Virus record (IMG/VR): IMGVR_UViG_3300032093_000512
Span: 1-32,868 of that record
Reading direction: 5' to 3' (one strand)
DNA length: 32,868 nt
From: a virus
The notes under the pieces were generated by a model. The model worked only from the letters and a program-made list of their open reading frames with translations, did not search any database and had not been told where the DNA came from. The position numbers and the translations under genes are program-made. Shown here piece by piece: positions 14,501 to 23,059 of this stretch; position 1 is the stretch's first letter; each line of letters begins with the position of its first letter.

Positions 14501-14945
14501 TGTGAAATGCCTTCCCGCAAGTCTGGCACATGCGGCCGATCTTGCGGGCCGGTTGTCTCAGTCTGACCGCGAAGAAGTGAGGCAGACCAGCGGCTCTGAT
14601 CCGGCGCACTCGCTGATGGCCGGTGTGGAGATGTCGCGGATGCGGACTGCCTTGGTGCAGGACAACCGTACGCTGGCGATCTGGGGCTTCATGGACGGCG
14701 CCGAGGGCGGTGTGCCATGGCTCTTGTCGGCTGAGCCTTCGGAATACTCGTTCAAAGCCAAGCGAAAGCTGCTCCAAGGGTGCCGCAGGGACATAGACCG
14801 GGCACTGAAGAAATGGCCGAAACTGAGCAATCGGATGCTTGCCACGAACGTTCACCATCTCCGGCTTTTGGAAAAGCTGGGGTTCCAGATGCGCCCTGAC
14901 GGCGGGAAATTTGTCCCTTTTGAAATGAGGCGTAGCGATGTGTGA
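14493..14945 (+). CDS. GNAT-fold protein, T7 gp13-like internal virion protein
   Basis: A 150-residue protein with an acetyltransferase-like fold: LAIWGFMDG strand in the middle, an arginine- and lysine-rich loop (SFKAKRKLLQGCRRDIDRAL), and the typical GNAT end ATNVHHLRLLEKLGFQM, in which N...LEKLGF is the hallmark. T7 gp13 has this fold and is needed for the internal core without known catalysis. The Q/RxxGxG acetyl-CoA loop is not obvious here, so enzymatic activity is doubtful. It overlaps the next gene by 8 bases, consistent with one ejection-protein operon. Confidence 0.7.
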   Translation: MPDVKCLPASLAHAADLAGRLSQSDREEVRQTSGSDPAHSLMAGVEMSRMRTALVQDNRTLAIWGFMDGAEGGVPWLLSAEPSEYSFKAKRKLLQGCRRDIDRALKKWPKLSNRMLATNVHHLRLLEKLGFQMRPDGGKFVPFEMRRSDV

Positions 14946-15957
14946 TCCGATTATTGGCGCGGCAGTGATCGGGGCCGGGGCAAGCCTTTTTGGCGCGTCC
15001 CAGATGTCCAACGCGGCAAACAGCGGGACGGCGGCCCAGACGCAGGCCAACAACCAGGCCATCGCGTTCCAGCGTGAACAGCGTGACATTGCCCAGCAGC
15101 AGCTCGCCCCCTATCAAGCGCGCGGCAATGCAGCGTTCGCGCTCATGGCGCCGCACCTTGGCATGGGCGGCGGCGCACCTTCGGCGGCAAACGGACTGGC
15201 CCCGCCATCTACCGGCCTCGGCACGAGCCGCGCGGACCAGATGCAGGCGTATTTCCAACAGAACAAGCCTGCGATTGAGGCGTTCTACCGCCAGAACGGC
15301 AAGACGTTCGACCGCATGGGCCGGGACTGGATGGCCGCGACGGAGCATTATTTCAACACCGAGGGCTGGAAGAAGGGCGACCGGCTACCGACACCCGGCG
15401 CTCCTGCTACGGGCGGGCCTGCCGTACCCGGAACAACCGGAATCGGCGGCGGGGCGATGATGCCGGGCGGTGACGGCCAGCAGATGGCACAGGGCGGCGG
15501 CGATATGGCGGAGTACCAGACGCCGGGTCAGGCTCAGGAAGAAGCGTGGAACAAGTACCGGACGGAGACGACGTTCGGGAAGATCGGTGATTTCTACGCG
15601 GACAAGGCGGGCAAGGAGTTTGTGGATCTCGCAGGCTCGCAAGGCTCGACGCTCAGCGGGCGTACGGCGCGCGGCATGGCGGAAGTCGCCAATGAAGCCG
15701 CGATGGGCAACTTCAATTCGTACATGGGCTATCTCGGCGGCATCAGTGACCAAGGCTATGGCGCAACGACGGGCATTGCCTCTGCCGGACAGAACTTCGC
15801 CAACAATGCGAGCCAATTGACACAGGCGAGCGGCGCAGCAGCGGCACAAGGCAAGCTCAACTCTGCCAGCGCATGGCAAAGCGGGCTGTCTGACGTGGCG
15901 GGCTGGGGCGGCTGGGCTGCGGGGCAGCTCTACAAGCCGCAGAACAAAGCCGCGTAA
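14938..15957 (+). CDS. ejection protein (T7 gp14/P22 gp7-like)
   Basis: A 339-residue internal virion protein, released into the host envelope during DNA entry. The N-terminus reads CDPIIGAAVIGAGASLFGAS, a hydrophobic Gly/Ala-rich segment, followed by a Gln-rich helix (AIAFQREQRDIAQQQLAPY), typical of gp14-like proteins. A Gly/Pro-rich region with low complexity covers about residues 75-195; the C-terminal half is helical with SQGSTLSGRTARGMAEV. It overlaps the GNAT-fold gene and is followed by the other two ejection genes, the normal order of small, medium and large internal proteins. Confidence 0.78.
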   Translation: MCDPIIGAAVIGAGASLFGASQMSNAANSGTAAQTQANNQAIAFQREQRDIAQQQLAPYQARGNAAFALMAPHLGMGGGAPSAANGLAPPSTGLGTSRADQMQAYFQQNKPAIEAFYRQNGKTFDRMGRDWMAATEHYFNTEGWKKGDRLPTPGAPATGGPAVPGTTGIGGGAMMPGGDGQQMAQGGGDMAEYQTPGQAQEEAWNKYRTETTFGKIGDFYADKAGKEFVDLAGSQGSTLSGRTARGMAEVANEAAMGNFNSYMGYLGGISDQGYGATTGIASAGQNFANNASQLTQASGAAAAQGKLNSASAWQSGLSDVAGWGGWAAGQLYKPQNKAA

Positions 15958-15969
15958 CGCGAGGGTCCG

Positions 15970-17274
15970 ATGAGCATCTTCCAATCCTTCCAGACCGGCC
16001 TTGCCATGGGCCAGCAGCAGCGCAAGGAGCGTGACCGGGACACGGCGCGCGCCTCGGCCTCGGAACTGTTCAAGGCGGGCAACTACGAGGGCGCAGAAAC
16101 GGGCCTGATGACGGCTGGCCTCTATGACGAGGCGCAAGCATTTGGCAGCGCTGGTGAGCGCCGCAAGGCTGCGGAGAAGCAGAAAACCTACGGCGAGACG
16201 TTCAAGACGGGCGGCTGGACCGGGCTTGGCGAAATGGCGGCAGGTCAGGGCGACTTCGAAACAGCGGGCTACGCGCAGGGTCAGGCCCGTGCCAAGACGC
16301 TCCAGGATTGGGAAGATCATGACCGCGCCATCACGGTCCAGAAACAGGGCGTGGAGTTCCTTGCGACTTCGGCGGGCCAGCTCAGGAACCTGCCTCTGGA
16401 AGCGCGCGGACAGGCCGCTATGGACATCATCGCAAAGAGCCCGTTTGCGGACAATCCGCAGGTCATGCAGGCCGTGCAGCAAGCCGCTGCCGATGGCCGG
16501 ATCACTGACGAGGAACTGACCCAGTTCGAAGAACAGATGCTGACCTACGCGCAGAAGCTGGAAGGCCAGCGGTGGCAGAAGTCGTTTGATCAGGGCGTGA
16601 CCGAGAGCCAGCGCAGCTACGACCTGCAAGCCGAACTTGGCCGTGGCGGTCTGGCTATGGACCGGGAGCGGTTGAACATTGCGAAGGATGCTGCACAGGC
16701 AGAGGCGACTGCTGCAGATGGCCCTAACGTAGATGACGAAGGCCAGTTCCGCCGCGAATACAACACGATCACGAAAGAGTTCCGTGACGTGCAGTCGGCA
16801 TTCGGACGCATCCGCGCGACCGACCCAAACACGCCAGCCGGACAGATAAGCCTTGTGTTCCAATACATGAAGATGCTGGACCCTGGCTCAACGGTTCGTG
16901 AAGGCGAGTTTGCAACTGCCGAAAATGCGCGCGGCGTGCCGGAGGGTGTGATGAACACCTACAACAAGATCATGGCCGGCAAACGTTTGACCCCTGAACA
17001 GGTTGGCGATTTCAAAGCGCAGGCAACTCAGCTCTACGGCCAAGCGCTTGAAAGCTATGATACAACTCGCAAAACCTATGAAGGCATTGCGGGCGAGTAT
17101 GGTTTTGGCGTGGATCGAACCGTGCCCGACCTCGCAACGATGCGCGATTACAAGCCAAAGACGTTCCTTGAGCGCGGAAAAGGGATGCTGCCTAAAGGCA
17201 CGCAACCGATCATGCCCACCGGCCTTGAAGAGGCATCTGATGACGACCTCTTCTCCATCCTTGGGGGCCGCTGA
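15970..17274 (+). CDS. ejection protein, second internal virion protein
   Basis: The protein has 434 residues and is helical, with coiled-coil stretches (ERRKAAEKQKTYGE, EEQMLTYAQKLEGQRW). The segment MKMLDPGSTVREGEFATAE at about residues 299-317 is a motif I know from internal virion proteins of many podoviruses and other phages, usually in the large ejection protein. The N-terminal repeat-like region has GNYEGAETGLMTAGLYDEAQ, a TPR-like or helical-hairpin composition. It starts 12 bases after the preceding stop with GAGGG upstream and shares one base with the next ATG. Confidence 0.78.
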   Translation: MSIFQSFQTGLAMGQQQRKERDRDTARASASELFKAGNYEGAETGLMTAGLYDEAQAFGSAGERRKAAEKQKTYGETFKTGGWTGLGEMAAGQGDFETAGYAQGQARAKTLQDWEDHDRAITVQKQGVEFLATSAGQLRNLPLEARGQAAMDIIAKSPFADNPQVMQAVQQAAADGRITDEELTQFEEQMLTYAQKLEGQRWQKSFDQGVTESQRSYDLQAELGRGGLAMDRERLNIAKDAAQAEATAADGPNVDDEGQFRREYNTITKEFRDVQSAFGRIRATDPNTPAGQISLVFQYMKMLDPGSTVREGEFATAENARGVPEGVMNTYNKIMAGKRLTPEQVGDFKAQATQLYGQALESYDTTRKTYEGIAGEYGFGVDRTVPDLATMRDYKPKTFLERGKGMLPKGTQPIMPTGLEEASDDDLFSILGGR

Positions 17275-20200
17275 TGCCAACGCCTGAAGAACGTATTGCA
17301 GCAGGCCAAGAACTGCGCCGCCGGGGCAAGCTGTCGCCCCAGCAGGACGCGGCATTGGCCGAGCTTGAAAAGCGTTACACGGCGCCCGCAAGCGCTTCCG
17401 GCAAACGTGGCGGCATGGTCACCGAAGGCACAATCAGCCGCGAAGAATACATGCGCCAGCGTGGGCCTGTGAATGAGGCTGCGCCGTCTGCGCCGGATGG
17501 CAGCTTGATCCCGATGGCGAGCCAGCCCGTCCAGACGCCGCTCATGAAGCCCGTGGTCAGCGAAGACATTCTGCGCCCCGGCCCTATGGGCATGAACATG
17601 GCTGCCACGTCGCAGGCCCTTGAAACACCGCAGGCGCTTCGTTCTGAGAAGATGACAATGGCGCAGTCCGCAGCGCTTGGCGTCAACGACCTCAACCCCG
17701 TGCGCCTTGCAACGGGCGACCGTGGTTATGAGGCTGCGATGACGCGCAGCCTTGAAGACAACCCGATTACCACCCGTGTAGGCCAGACAGCGGCGCTGAC
17801 GGCAGGCGGCGGCGCGCAACTTACGAACCGTGCGCTTGTGTATGCCCCGAAGCTGGTTGCCCCTGCTGTGGCGGCACGTTTTGCCGGAAGCCGAGCCGCT
17901 CAGTACCTTGGCCGCGCTGGTGTGCTGGCGGGTACGGGCGCTGCCGACTTCTACGCATACAACGCCCTAGCCGAAGCGCCTAACCAAGCCCGCATGACTG
18001 GCGCTCCGAGCCCTACGATGGGCCAGCGGATCGACTACGCCAACAGCCAAGTGTTCACACCGGCTGGACTGATCTCGGCTGGCTTGCCTGTGGCGGGATC
18101 GGTCATTGCGCGCGGCGTGCGCGGCGGTATCGCAGCAACCAAGAACCTTGCCACAACCGGATCGGCAACGACGCGCACGCTTCCCGGCGGTGGCACCGCA
18201 CAAGTCCCTGTAAGCAACCTGTTCACGCCCGCTAGTGTTCAGCGCAGCGTGGCGGCAGGGCAGGCCATCAACGCACAAAGCAAGAGCGCACGCGGGCGCA
18301 CGGCACGCGAGGAGGCGATTGACCTCCTGATTGCCAAGGGCATCAGCGCGGACGAAACCGAAAAGCTGGTCAAGCTGATCTCGTATGACAACTACACGAC
18401 CGTCGATGAGATGTTGTTCGAGCTTGCGAATGCTGACATTGACCAGCTTGCAGTTGCCGCTGCCCGTGTTGGCGGCGATGCAAAGAAGACATTCCGGGAG
18501 GCATTCAAGGCACGTAATGCCGAGATGCCGGAGCGCATCCGCACGCAGTTGCGGGACGCTATGGCGCTGTCTGGAGACGAACTGGAAGACTTTGCTGCAC
18601 AGATGGCAGCACGGGCAGACGAGGCCACCGCCGATGGATACACCGCCGCTTACGCACAGCAAATCTCAGACACAACCTGGGGCAAGATGTGGGACCGCCT
18701 TAGCGTTTCCCCGGACGCCCGAGAAGCAATCGCAGCCGGAGCCCGCCTCGCCCGAAACAGTTACCGGGGTAACCCGGCTCAGTTGGACGTTGCAAGACAA
18801 CTTGAGCAACTGGCTAGCGCGCTGGATAGCCCGTCTGCAATCCCGCCCAAACTATCGACACATGCTCTCGATTACCTCGACCGTGGTTTTGGAAGCCTCA
18901 TTGCCGGTCAGAAAAAGAACAACCAGGCGTTCGCAAGTTCTCTCATCGAAATTCAGAAAGCCCTCCGAGACGCAGGCCTTGACGCAGACACCGGACTAGC
19001 CGGGCCGCGTCAGGTTTACTCGCAGTTCAAGGCAGCCGGACGCGCGCTGGAATTTGGCGCCAAGGCCTTCGGTCGCGGGACTTCGCTGAAAGACCTCAAG
19101 AAGCAGTTTGCCGCGTCTCTGAAGGACGCTGACGAGGTGTTTGAGGACATCGTGGGCGAAGGCCGCTCCGTTGTAGATCAGGCGCTCATCATGGGCTGGC
19201 TGCGCGGCGCTGAGGACGCTATCGAAACGGCAACCAATCCTGGTCAACTGCTTCGGCAGATTTACGGATCGGAGCGTCAGCGCGCTAAATTGCTTGAGAT
19301 GATGCCGAGCGAGACGGACGTCATGACCAGCGGTGTCAAGGGCGACCAGACGAAGCGCATCAAGGCGCTGGTGGGCAGCGAGCTGGGCAAAGAGGACTAC
19401 ACATTCAATTTTGGGCTTGGGTCCGGTGCGCGGGCAGAAGGTCGCCGCGCTGTGCCCAGCCTGTTTGAACGCCAGCGCACGATGCTGGAAAATCAGGGCA
19501 GGGTGAGTGGCAACTCAGTCACGGGAGACGTGACTGAAGCGATTGCCAACCAAGGCGGTTTGCAGCGCGCGGCAGGCCTAATTGCCCAATCGGTGATGAA
19601 CCCACAGCAGGCGGCGCAGAACGCCGCCCTGTGGGCTGTCCAGCGCGCCACGTTGCCTGCCATCTTCAAGCCGGAAGTCAACCGCGAGCTTGGCCGCATC
19701 CTGACCACGCGGGGCCGTGAGCAAATCCTTGAGATTGTCGCTGAAATTCGCGCCCGTCAGGCCGCAACCGGCAAAGGCCCGAAGCCGCCCGCCGCACCAG
19801 GCACGCCCCCACGCGGCACACCCCCCTCCGGCTCTCCCGCCCCATCCCCCAACGCACTCGCCCCGCAAGGGCCGATCCGGGCGGCTGGGTTTGGGGGCTT
19901 GCAGTCCAAGACTGCTAACCGGGCGGCTTATGATCAAGCTGTTGCCCTTGAGACCTCTGGTGCATCACGCAGGGAAATCTGGGATCAGACCGGCTGGTTC
20001 CGTGATGTAGACGGCAACTGGAAATACGAAATTGACAACTCAGCCTCGCGGTTCAAAGCCCAGCCATCGGCTGAAGACGGGCTTCCGACGCGGCCTGATG
20101 GCAGCTTGAAAGCCGGTCGTTACAAGCTGGGCGACATCTACGAAAACCAGAACCTTTATGATGCATACCCAGAGCTTTCCGACATCGTTGTAACTGTTAA

Positions 20201-22730
20201 GTATGGCAAAAGCGGGGGCGCGGCTTTCAACCCAGCAACTCGCTCAGTCGAGGTTGTCATTCCCAAAGGCGGGGATGGTTCTGTGGGCCGTACAGGTATC
20301 GCGCACGAAGTTGCGGGCCATGCGATTCAGGCAATCGAGCGGTTCAACGGCGGCAAATCCTTCTACAAGGACGGCCCTCTAAAATACTGGTATTCTGACG
20401 GCGAGGTCAGCGCCCGGAACATTGAAACCCGGCTTGATGGCGACAAGACCAAGGCGCCTTGGGAAACGATTGATGTTCCCGAAGACCGGATAGTCGGCAG
20501 CAAGCCAATGGCCAGGCCGTCTCCTATTCGTGAGGCTCTTGTGCAAGGTGGCCTTGCCACTGTTGGGCGCGCCAGCTTTGGATATGCTGGCGGGGCTGCG
20601 TCTGGCTATGCGGTAGACTATAACGGCGACGGCGTGCTTGACGAAAAAGACCGTCAGATCGGCGCGGCGATAGGTGTTGCCGGACTTGCTGGCGGTCGCC
20701 CGATCCAAAAGGCGCTGACGAACCGTGTATTCTCAAAAGCAGCGCAGAGCGGCGCCAACGGCCTCCCCCTCCGAGGCGACCTCGGCAACGCCCTAGCAGG
20801 CGCAGGCCTTGGCGCAGCAGGCCCGGCAGACAGCAACGAGGAGCGGCTTCGGAATATTGGGATTGGCTTTGGTGTTGGCCTCGGTGCGCGCCGTGTCGGC
20901 AAGGCGTTTGGTGCGGGCGCAGATGATGTGGCGACGGCTGGGGTTCCGGGGGGGCCTCGCAAGCCATCCTTGCCTGATTTCGGCTATGACGAACTGAGCA
21001 TTGGCAAGGCCTCCGTCGAAGTCACCCGCGTCGGTGACGGAATGACCATCAACCGGATCAAGGTTCCGCAGGATGCGCGCGGGCAGGGCGAGGCGTCGAA
21101 AGCGCTGAAAGAAGTACTTCGCCAAGCGGACGAGCAAGGGCTTACGGTGTTCCTGACTGCCGACCCAGTCGGCGCGGGCGGCATGTCTAAGGCGCAGCTT
21201 GAGGCGTTCTACAAGCGCAACGGGTTCGTTCCCAACAAAGGGCGGAACAAAGACTTCAGTTCGCAGGCGGGCATGATCCGCCCGCCCGCATCCCCCATCC
21301 TCACGGCTGGCGTAGGAGGCCCGCGTAAGCCCGTCCCGCCTCGCACGGTGGGCAAGTCCAAACTCGGCACCCGCACCGCTGATGCGGCTGCAATCACAAC
21401 GCTGGCGGCAGGTGGGCCAACGGCAGAGGCGGATACGGTCGATCCTCGCGCCGAAGCTCAAGCGCGCATTGACGAACTGTCGCAAAACCAAGCTGCCGCG
21501 CAAGAGCTCATCACCGAGTATGAGCAGAGCCTGAAAGACTTTGAGGCGCTGTCTCCAACGGACAAGCAAATCTTCCTGAAAAACAACGGCTACAGAGGCC
21601 CGAACGGCGAAATTGTAAAGCCGGACGGAGACGTGCGCGGCGTCACCGGCTTTGCGATCGATACCTACAAAAAGGAACTGAACGACGCTCTTGCCGCGCA
21701 AAAAGCCGAACGGGACAACTTCAGGAAAGAGATCAACCGAATCCGCGTCGGCCTTGCCCAGAAACCAGAAAAGCAGACCAATCCGCTTGTCGATAAGGCC
21801 TTGGAGTTCGGCACTTACGGCGCGATGGTTTATGGCGCGCACAGGTTCCGGGGCGCTATGGTCAAAGGCTCACAAGTATCGGCCAACCGCGCAGCAGCGA
21901 AGGCCAATGCCCTGCTGACCCGCCTTCCTGTTCCGCCCGAGGCGCCAAAGAAAACCCTGCTCAGCCGCGTCCCGATTGTGGGCGCCAAAGACAAGGCCCG
22001 CATTGCAAAAGAAACGAAGGCGGCAAACAAAGCGCAGTTTGCCACTGAGGAACGTCTGGCTGGCCGAGACATTCCGCCTATTTCGCCTGACCCTAACTCA
22101 CCGGACGGCCTGCCCAACCGGCTGGCCAACGTCGATGAGTTTGACCGTCAAAGGGCTGCGGGAGATTTTGGCCCCGTTGGCCGTCTTGGCAGGCTCATGG
22201 AGCCCGTCAACAGCCGGGTGCGTGCTGCGGATTTGGCTGTTATCGGCACTGGTGCGGCTGACACATATCTTATGGAAGGTATGCTTCAAAAAACGCGCGC
22301 TGACATTGCTGCGGAAGAAGGGCGGCTCAAGGACGCTTTGGCGGCGAACAATGGGGAGGGTGATCCGGATGCGGTTGAGGTCTCAACAAAGCGCCTGGAG
22401 CAGCTTCGTCAAGCCGAAACCGTGCAGGTCATTCTTCAGCGCGTCGGTATCGGCTTAATGATCGGTGGCGGGTTCGGCCTGACGCATGGTCGCTATGTAA
22501 GACCGCAGCCCCGGTTTGAAGCTGCCGCCCGTGAGCGGGATCTGATCAACCGGGCTATGATGCCACCGCCGGCAGCGGCCGCCCCAATAGCACCGCCTCA
22601 AGCTCCGCTAAGTTTGCCCGCGCCTGCGGCGGTCACTCGCCCGAGATTGCCGCCCACGCCGAAGCCTAAGCCGCCCGTGTCTTTCTCAAGAGGAAAGCCG
22701 CGCAAGCCGTCTAACGACAACGACCGCTAG
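17274..22730 (+). CDS. giant polyvalent internal virion protein with HExxGH and GNAT regions
   Basis: 1818 residues, about one sixth of the window and in the place of the largest ejection protein (T7 gp16-like). The N-terminal ~830 residues are Ala-rich and helical. A Pro-rich linker (835-870) leads to a region with HEVAGH at 1011-1016, followed by IQAIERFNGG and SDGEVSARN, resembling large polyvalent protein-associated metallopeptidase-like domains (LPD23 type). A calcium-loop-like DYNGDGVLDEKD is at 1115-1126. A GNAT-like domain covers about 1236-1335, with ARGQGEASKAL as the acetyl-CoA loop and LEAFYKRNGF at its end. A hydrophobic stretch lies near 1718-1742. No transglycosylase motif was seen. 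It would help DNA cross the envelope and may deliver enzymes to the host. Confidence 0.8.
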   Translation: MPTPEERIAAGQELRRRGKLSPQQDAALAELEKRYTAPASASGKRGGMVTEGTISREEYMRQRGPVNEAAPSAPDGSLIPMASQPVQTPLMKPVVSEDILRPGPMGMNMAATSQALETPQALRSEKMTMAQSAALGVNDLNPVRLATGDRGYEAAMTRSLEDNPITTRVGQTAALTAGGGAQLTNRALVYAPKLVAPAVAARFAGSRAAQYLGRAGVLAGTGAADFYAYNALAEAPNQARMTGAPSPTMGQRIDYANSQVFTPAGLISAGLPVAGSVIARGVRGGIAATKNLATTGSATTRTLPGGGTAQVPVSNLFTPASVQRSVAAGQAINAQSKSARGRTAREEAIDLLIAKGISADETEKLVKLISYDNYTTVDEMLFELANADIDQLAVAAARVGGDAKKTFREAFKARNAEMPERIRTQLRDAMALSGDELEDFAAQMAARADEATADGYTAAYAQQISDTTWGKMWDRLSVSPDAREAIAAGARLARNSYRGNPAQLDVARQLEQLASALDSPSAIPPKLSTHALDYLDRGFGSLIAGQKKNNQAFASSLIEIQKALRDAGLDADTGLAGPRQVYSQFKAAGRALEFGAKAFGRGTSLKDLKKQFAASLKDADEVFEDIVGEGRSVVDQALIMGWLRGAEDAIETATNPGQLLRQIYGSERQRAKLLEMMPSETDVMTSGVKGDQTKRIKALVGSELGKEDYTFNFGLGSGARAEGRRAVPSLFERQRTMLENQGRVSGNSVTGDVTEAIANQGGLQRAAGLIAQSVMNPQQAAQNAALWAVQRATLPAIFKPEVNRELGRILTTRGREQILEIVAEIRARQAATGKGPKPPAAPGTPPRGTPPSGSPAPSPNALAPQGPIRAAGFGGLQSKTANRAAYDQAVALETSGASRREIWDQTGWFRDVDGNWKYEIDNSASRFKAQPSAEDGLPTRPDGSLKAGRYKLGDIYENQNLYDAYPELSDIVVTVKYGKSGGAAFNPATRSVEVVIPKGGDGSVGRTGIAHEVAGHAIQAIERFNGGKSFYKDGPLKYWYSDGEVSARNIETRLDGDKTKAPWETIDVPEDRIVGSKPMARPSPIREALVQGGLATVGRASFGYAGGAASGYAVDYNGDGVLDEKDRQIGAAIGVAGLAGGRPIQKALTNRVFSKAAQSGANGLPLRGDLGNALAGAGLGAAGPADSNEERLRNIGIGFGVGLGARRVGKAFGAGADDVATAGVPGGPRKPSLPDFGYDELSIGKASVEVTRVGDGMTINRIKVPQDARGQGEASKALKEVLRQADEQGLTVFLTADPVGAGGMSKAQLEAFYKRNGFVPNKGRNKDFSSQAGMIRPPASPILTAGVGGPRKPVPPRTVGKSKLGTRTADAAAITTLAAGGPTAEADTVDPRAEAQARIDELSQNQAAAQELITEYEQSLKDFEALSPTDKQIFLKNNGYRGPNGEIVKPDGDVRGVTGFAIDTYKKELNDALAAQKAERDNFRKEINRIRVGLAQKPEKQTNPLVDKALEFGTYGAMVYGAHRFRGAMVKGSQVSANRAAAKANALLTRLPVPPEAPKKTLLSRVPIVGAKDKARIAKETKAANKAQFATEERLAGRDIPPISPDPNSPDGLPNRLANVDEFDRQRAAGDFGPVGRLGRLMEPVNSRVRAADLAVIGTGAADTYLMEGMLQKTRADIAAEEGRLKDALAANNGEGDPDAVEVSTKRLEQLRQAETVQVILQRVGIGLMIGGGFGLTHGRYVRPQPRFEAAARERDLINRAMMPPPAAAAPIAPPQAPLSLPAPAAVTRPRLPPTPKPKPPVSFSRGKPRKPSNDNDR

Positions 22731-22804
22731 TCAACGCGATCAAAAAGCGGCGCCAAACGCAGCACCGCAAGACCCGCTACAACTAAATAAACCCACCAAT
22801 CCAT
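22727..22804 (-). CDS. possible 25-residue membrane peptide on the minus strand
   Basis: The gap 22731-22815 contains, on the minus strand, ATG (22802-22804) to TAG (22727-22729). The peptide starts MDWWVYLVVAGLAVLRLAP and is hydrophobic enough for one membrane helix. The gap is AT-richer than its surroundings and the frame fills it almost exactly. Against it: no strong ribosome site, minus orientation within a + strand operon, and the risk of chance in so short a frame. Unproven. Confidence 0.25.
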   Translation of the reverse strand: MDWWVYLVVAGLAVLRLAPLFDRVD

Positions 22805-22809
22805 AGGAG
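22805..22809 (+). promoter_or_regulatory. Shine-Dalgarno AGGAG for a TTG start
   Basis: AGGAG precedes the TTG at 22816 by 6 bases and decides the start of the 79-residue gene. Confidence 0.65.
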
Positions 22810-22815
22810 TCCCAC

Positions 22816-23055
22816 TTGGAAAACGAACAAGCCGCAGACGCCATCCTTAGCGCACTTCAGCAGCTTCTGGAAGCCGCAGGCCCGGAATGGACGCTTGAGT
22901 TCCTTAACGCTGGCCTTGCAGAAGCCGGGCAGGGCGGCGGCGCAAAGCAAATGCCCCCCGAGCCCGAAATGATGTCGCCCGGTGGTCCCAGGTCCATGGG
23001 TCCGATGACCGGCCTCGGCGGCGCGTCCCGCCCGATGCCTCCGGTTCGGAACTAA
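22816..23055 (+). CDS. small hypothetical protein
   Basis: A 79-residue protein starting at TTG after AGGAG. The first half is an acidic helix (NEQAADAILSALQQLLEAAG), the second a flexible tail rich in Gly, Met and Pro (PPEPEMMSPGGPRSMGPMTG). No family recognised. It lies between the giant ejection protein and the gp10-like tail protein, so a virion component or assembly factor is likely, but the evidence is positional. Confidence 0.65.
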   Translation: MENEQAADAILSALQQLLEAAGPEWTLEFLNAGLAEAGQGGGAKQMPPEPEMMSPGGPRSMGPMTGLGGASRPMPPVRN

Positions 23056-23059
23056 CGCC

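Noticed and set aside
15385-16863. Minus-strand open frame of 492 residues
   Set aside because: It is antisense to the ejection protein genes, spans their junction, and has an Arg/Leu-rich composition typical of high-GC shadows.
19776-19880. Pro-rich low-complexity DNA as a possible repeat element
   Set aside because: It stays in frame as a Pro/Gly/Ser linker between parts of the giant protein, so coding function explains it.
20793-21842. Minus-strand open frame of 349 residues opposite the giant gene
   Set aside because: The + strand frame here contains a recognisable GNAT domain, whereas the minus frame has no motifs.
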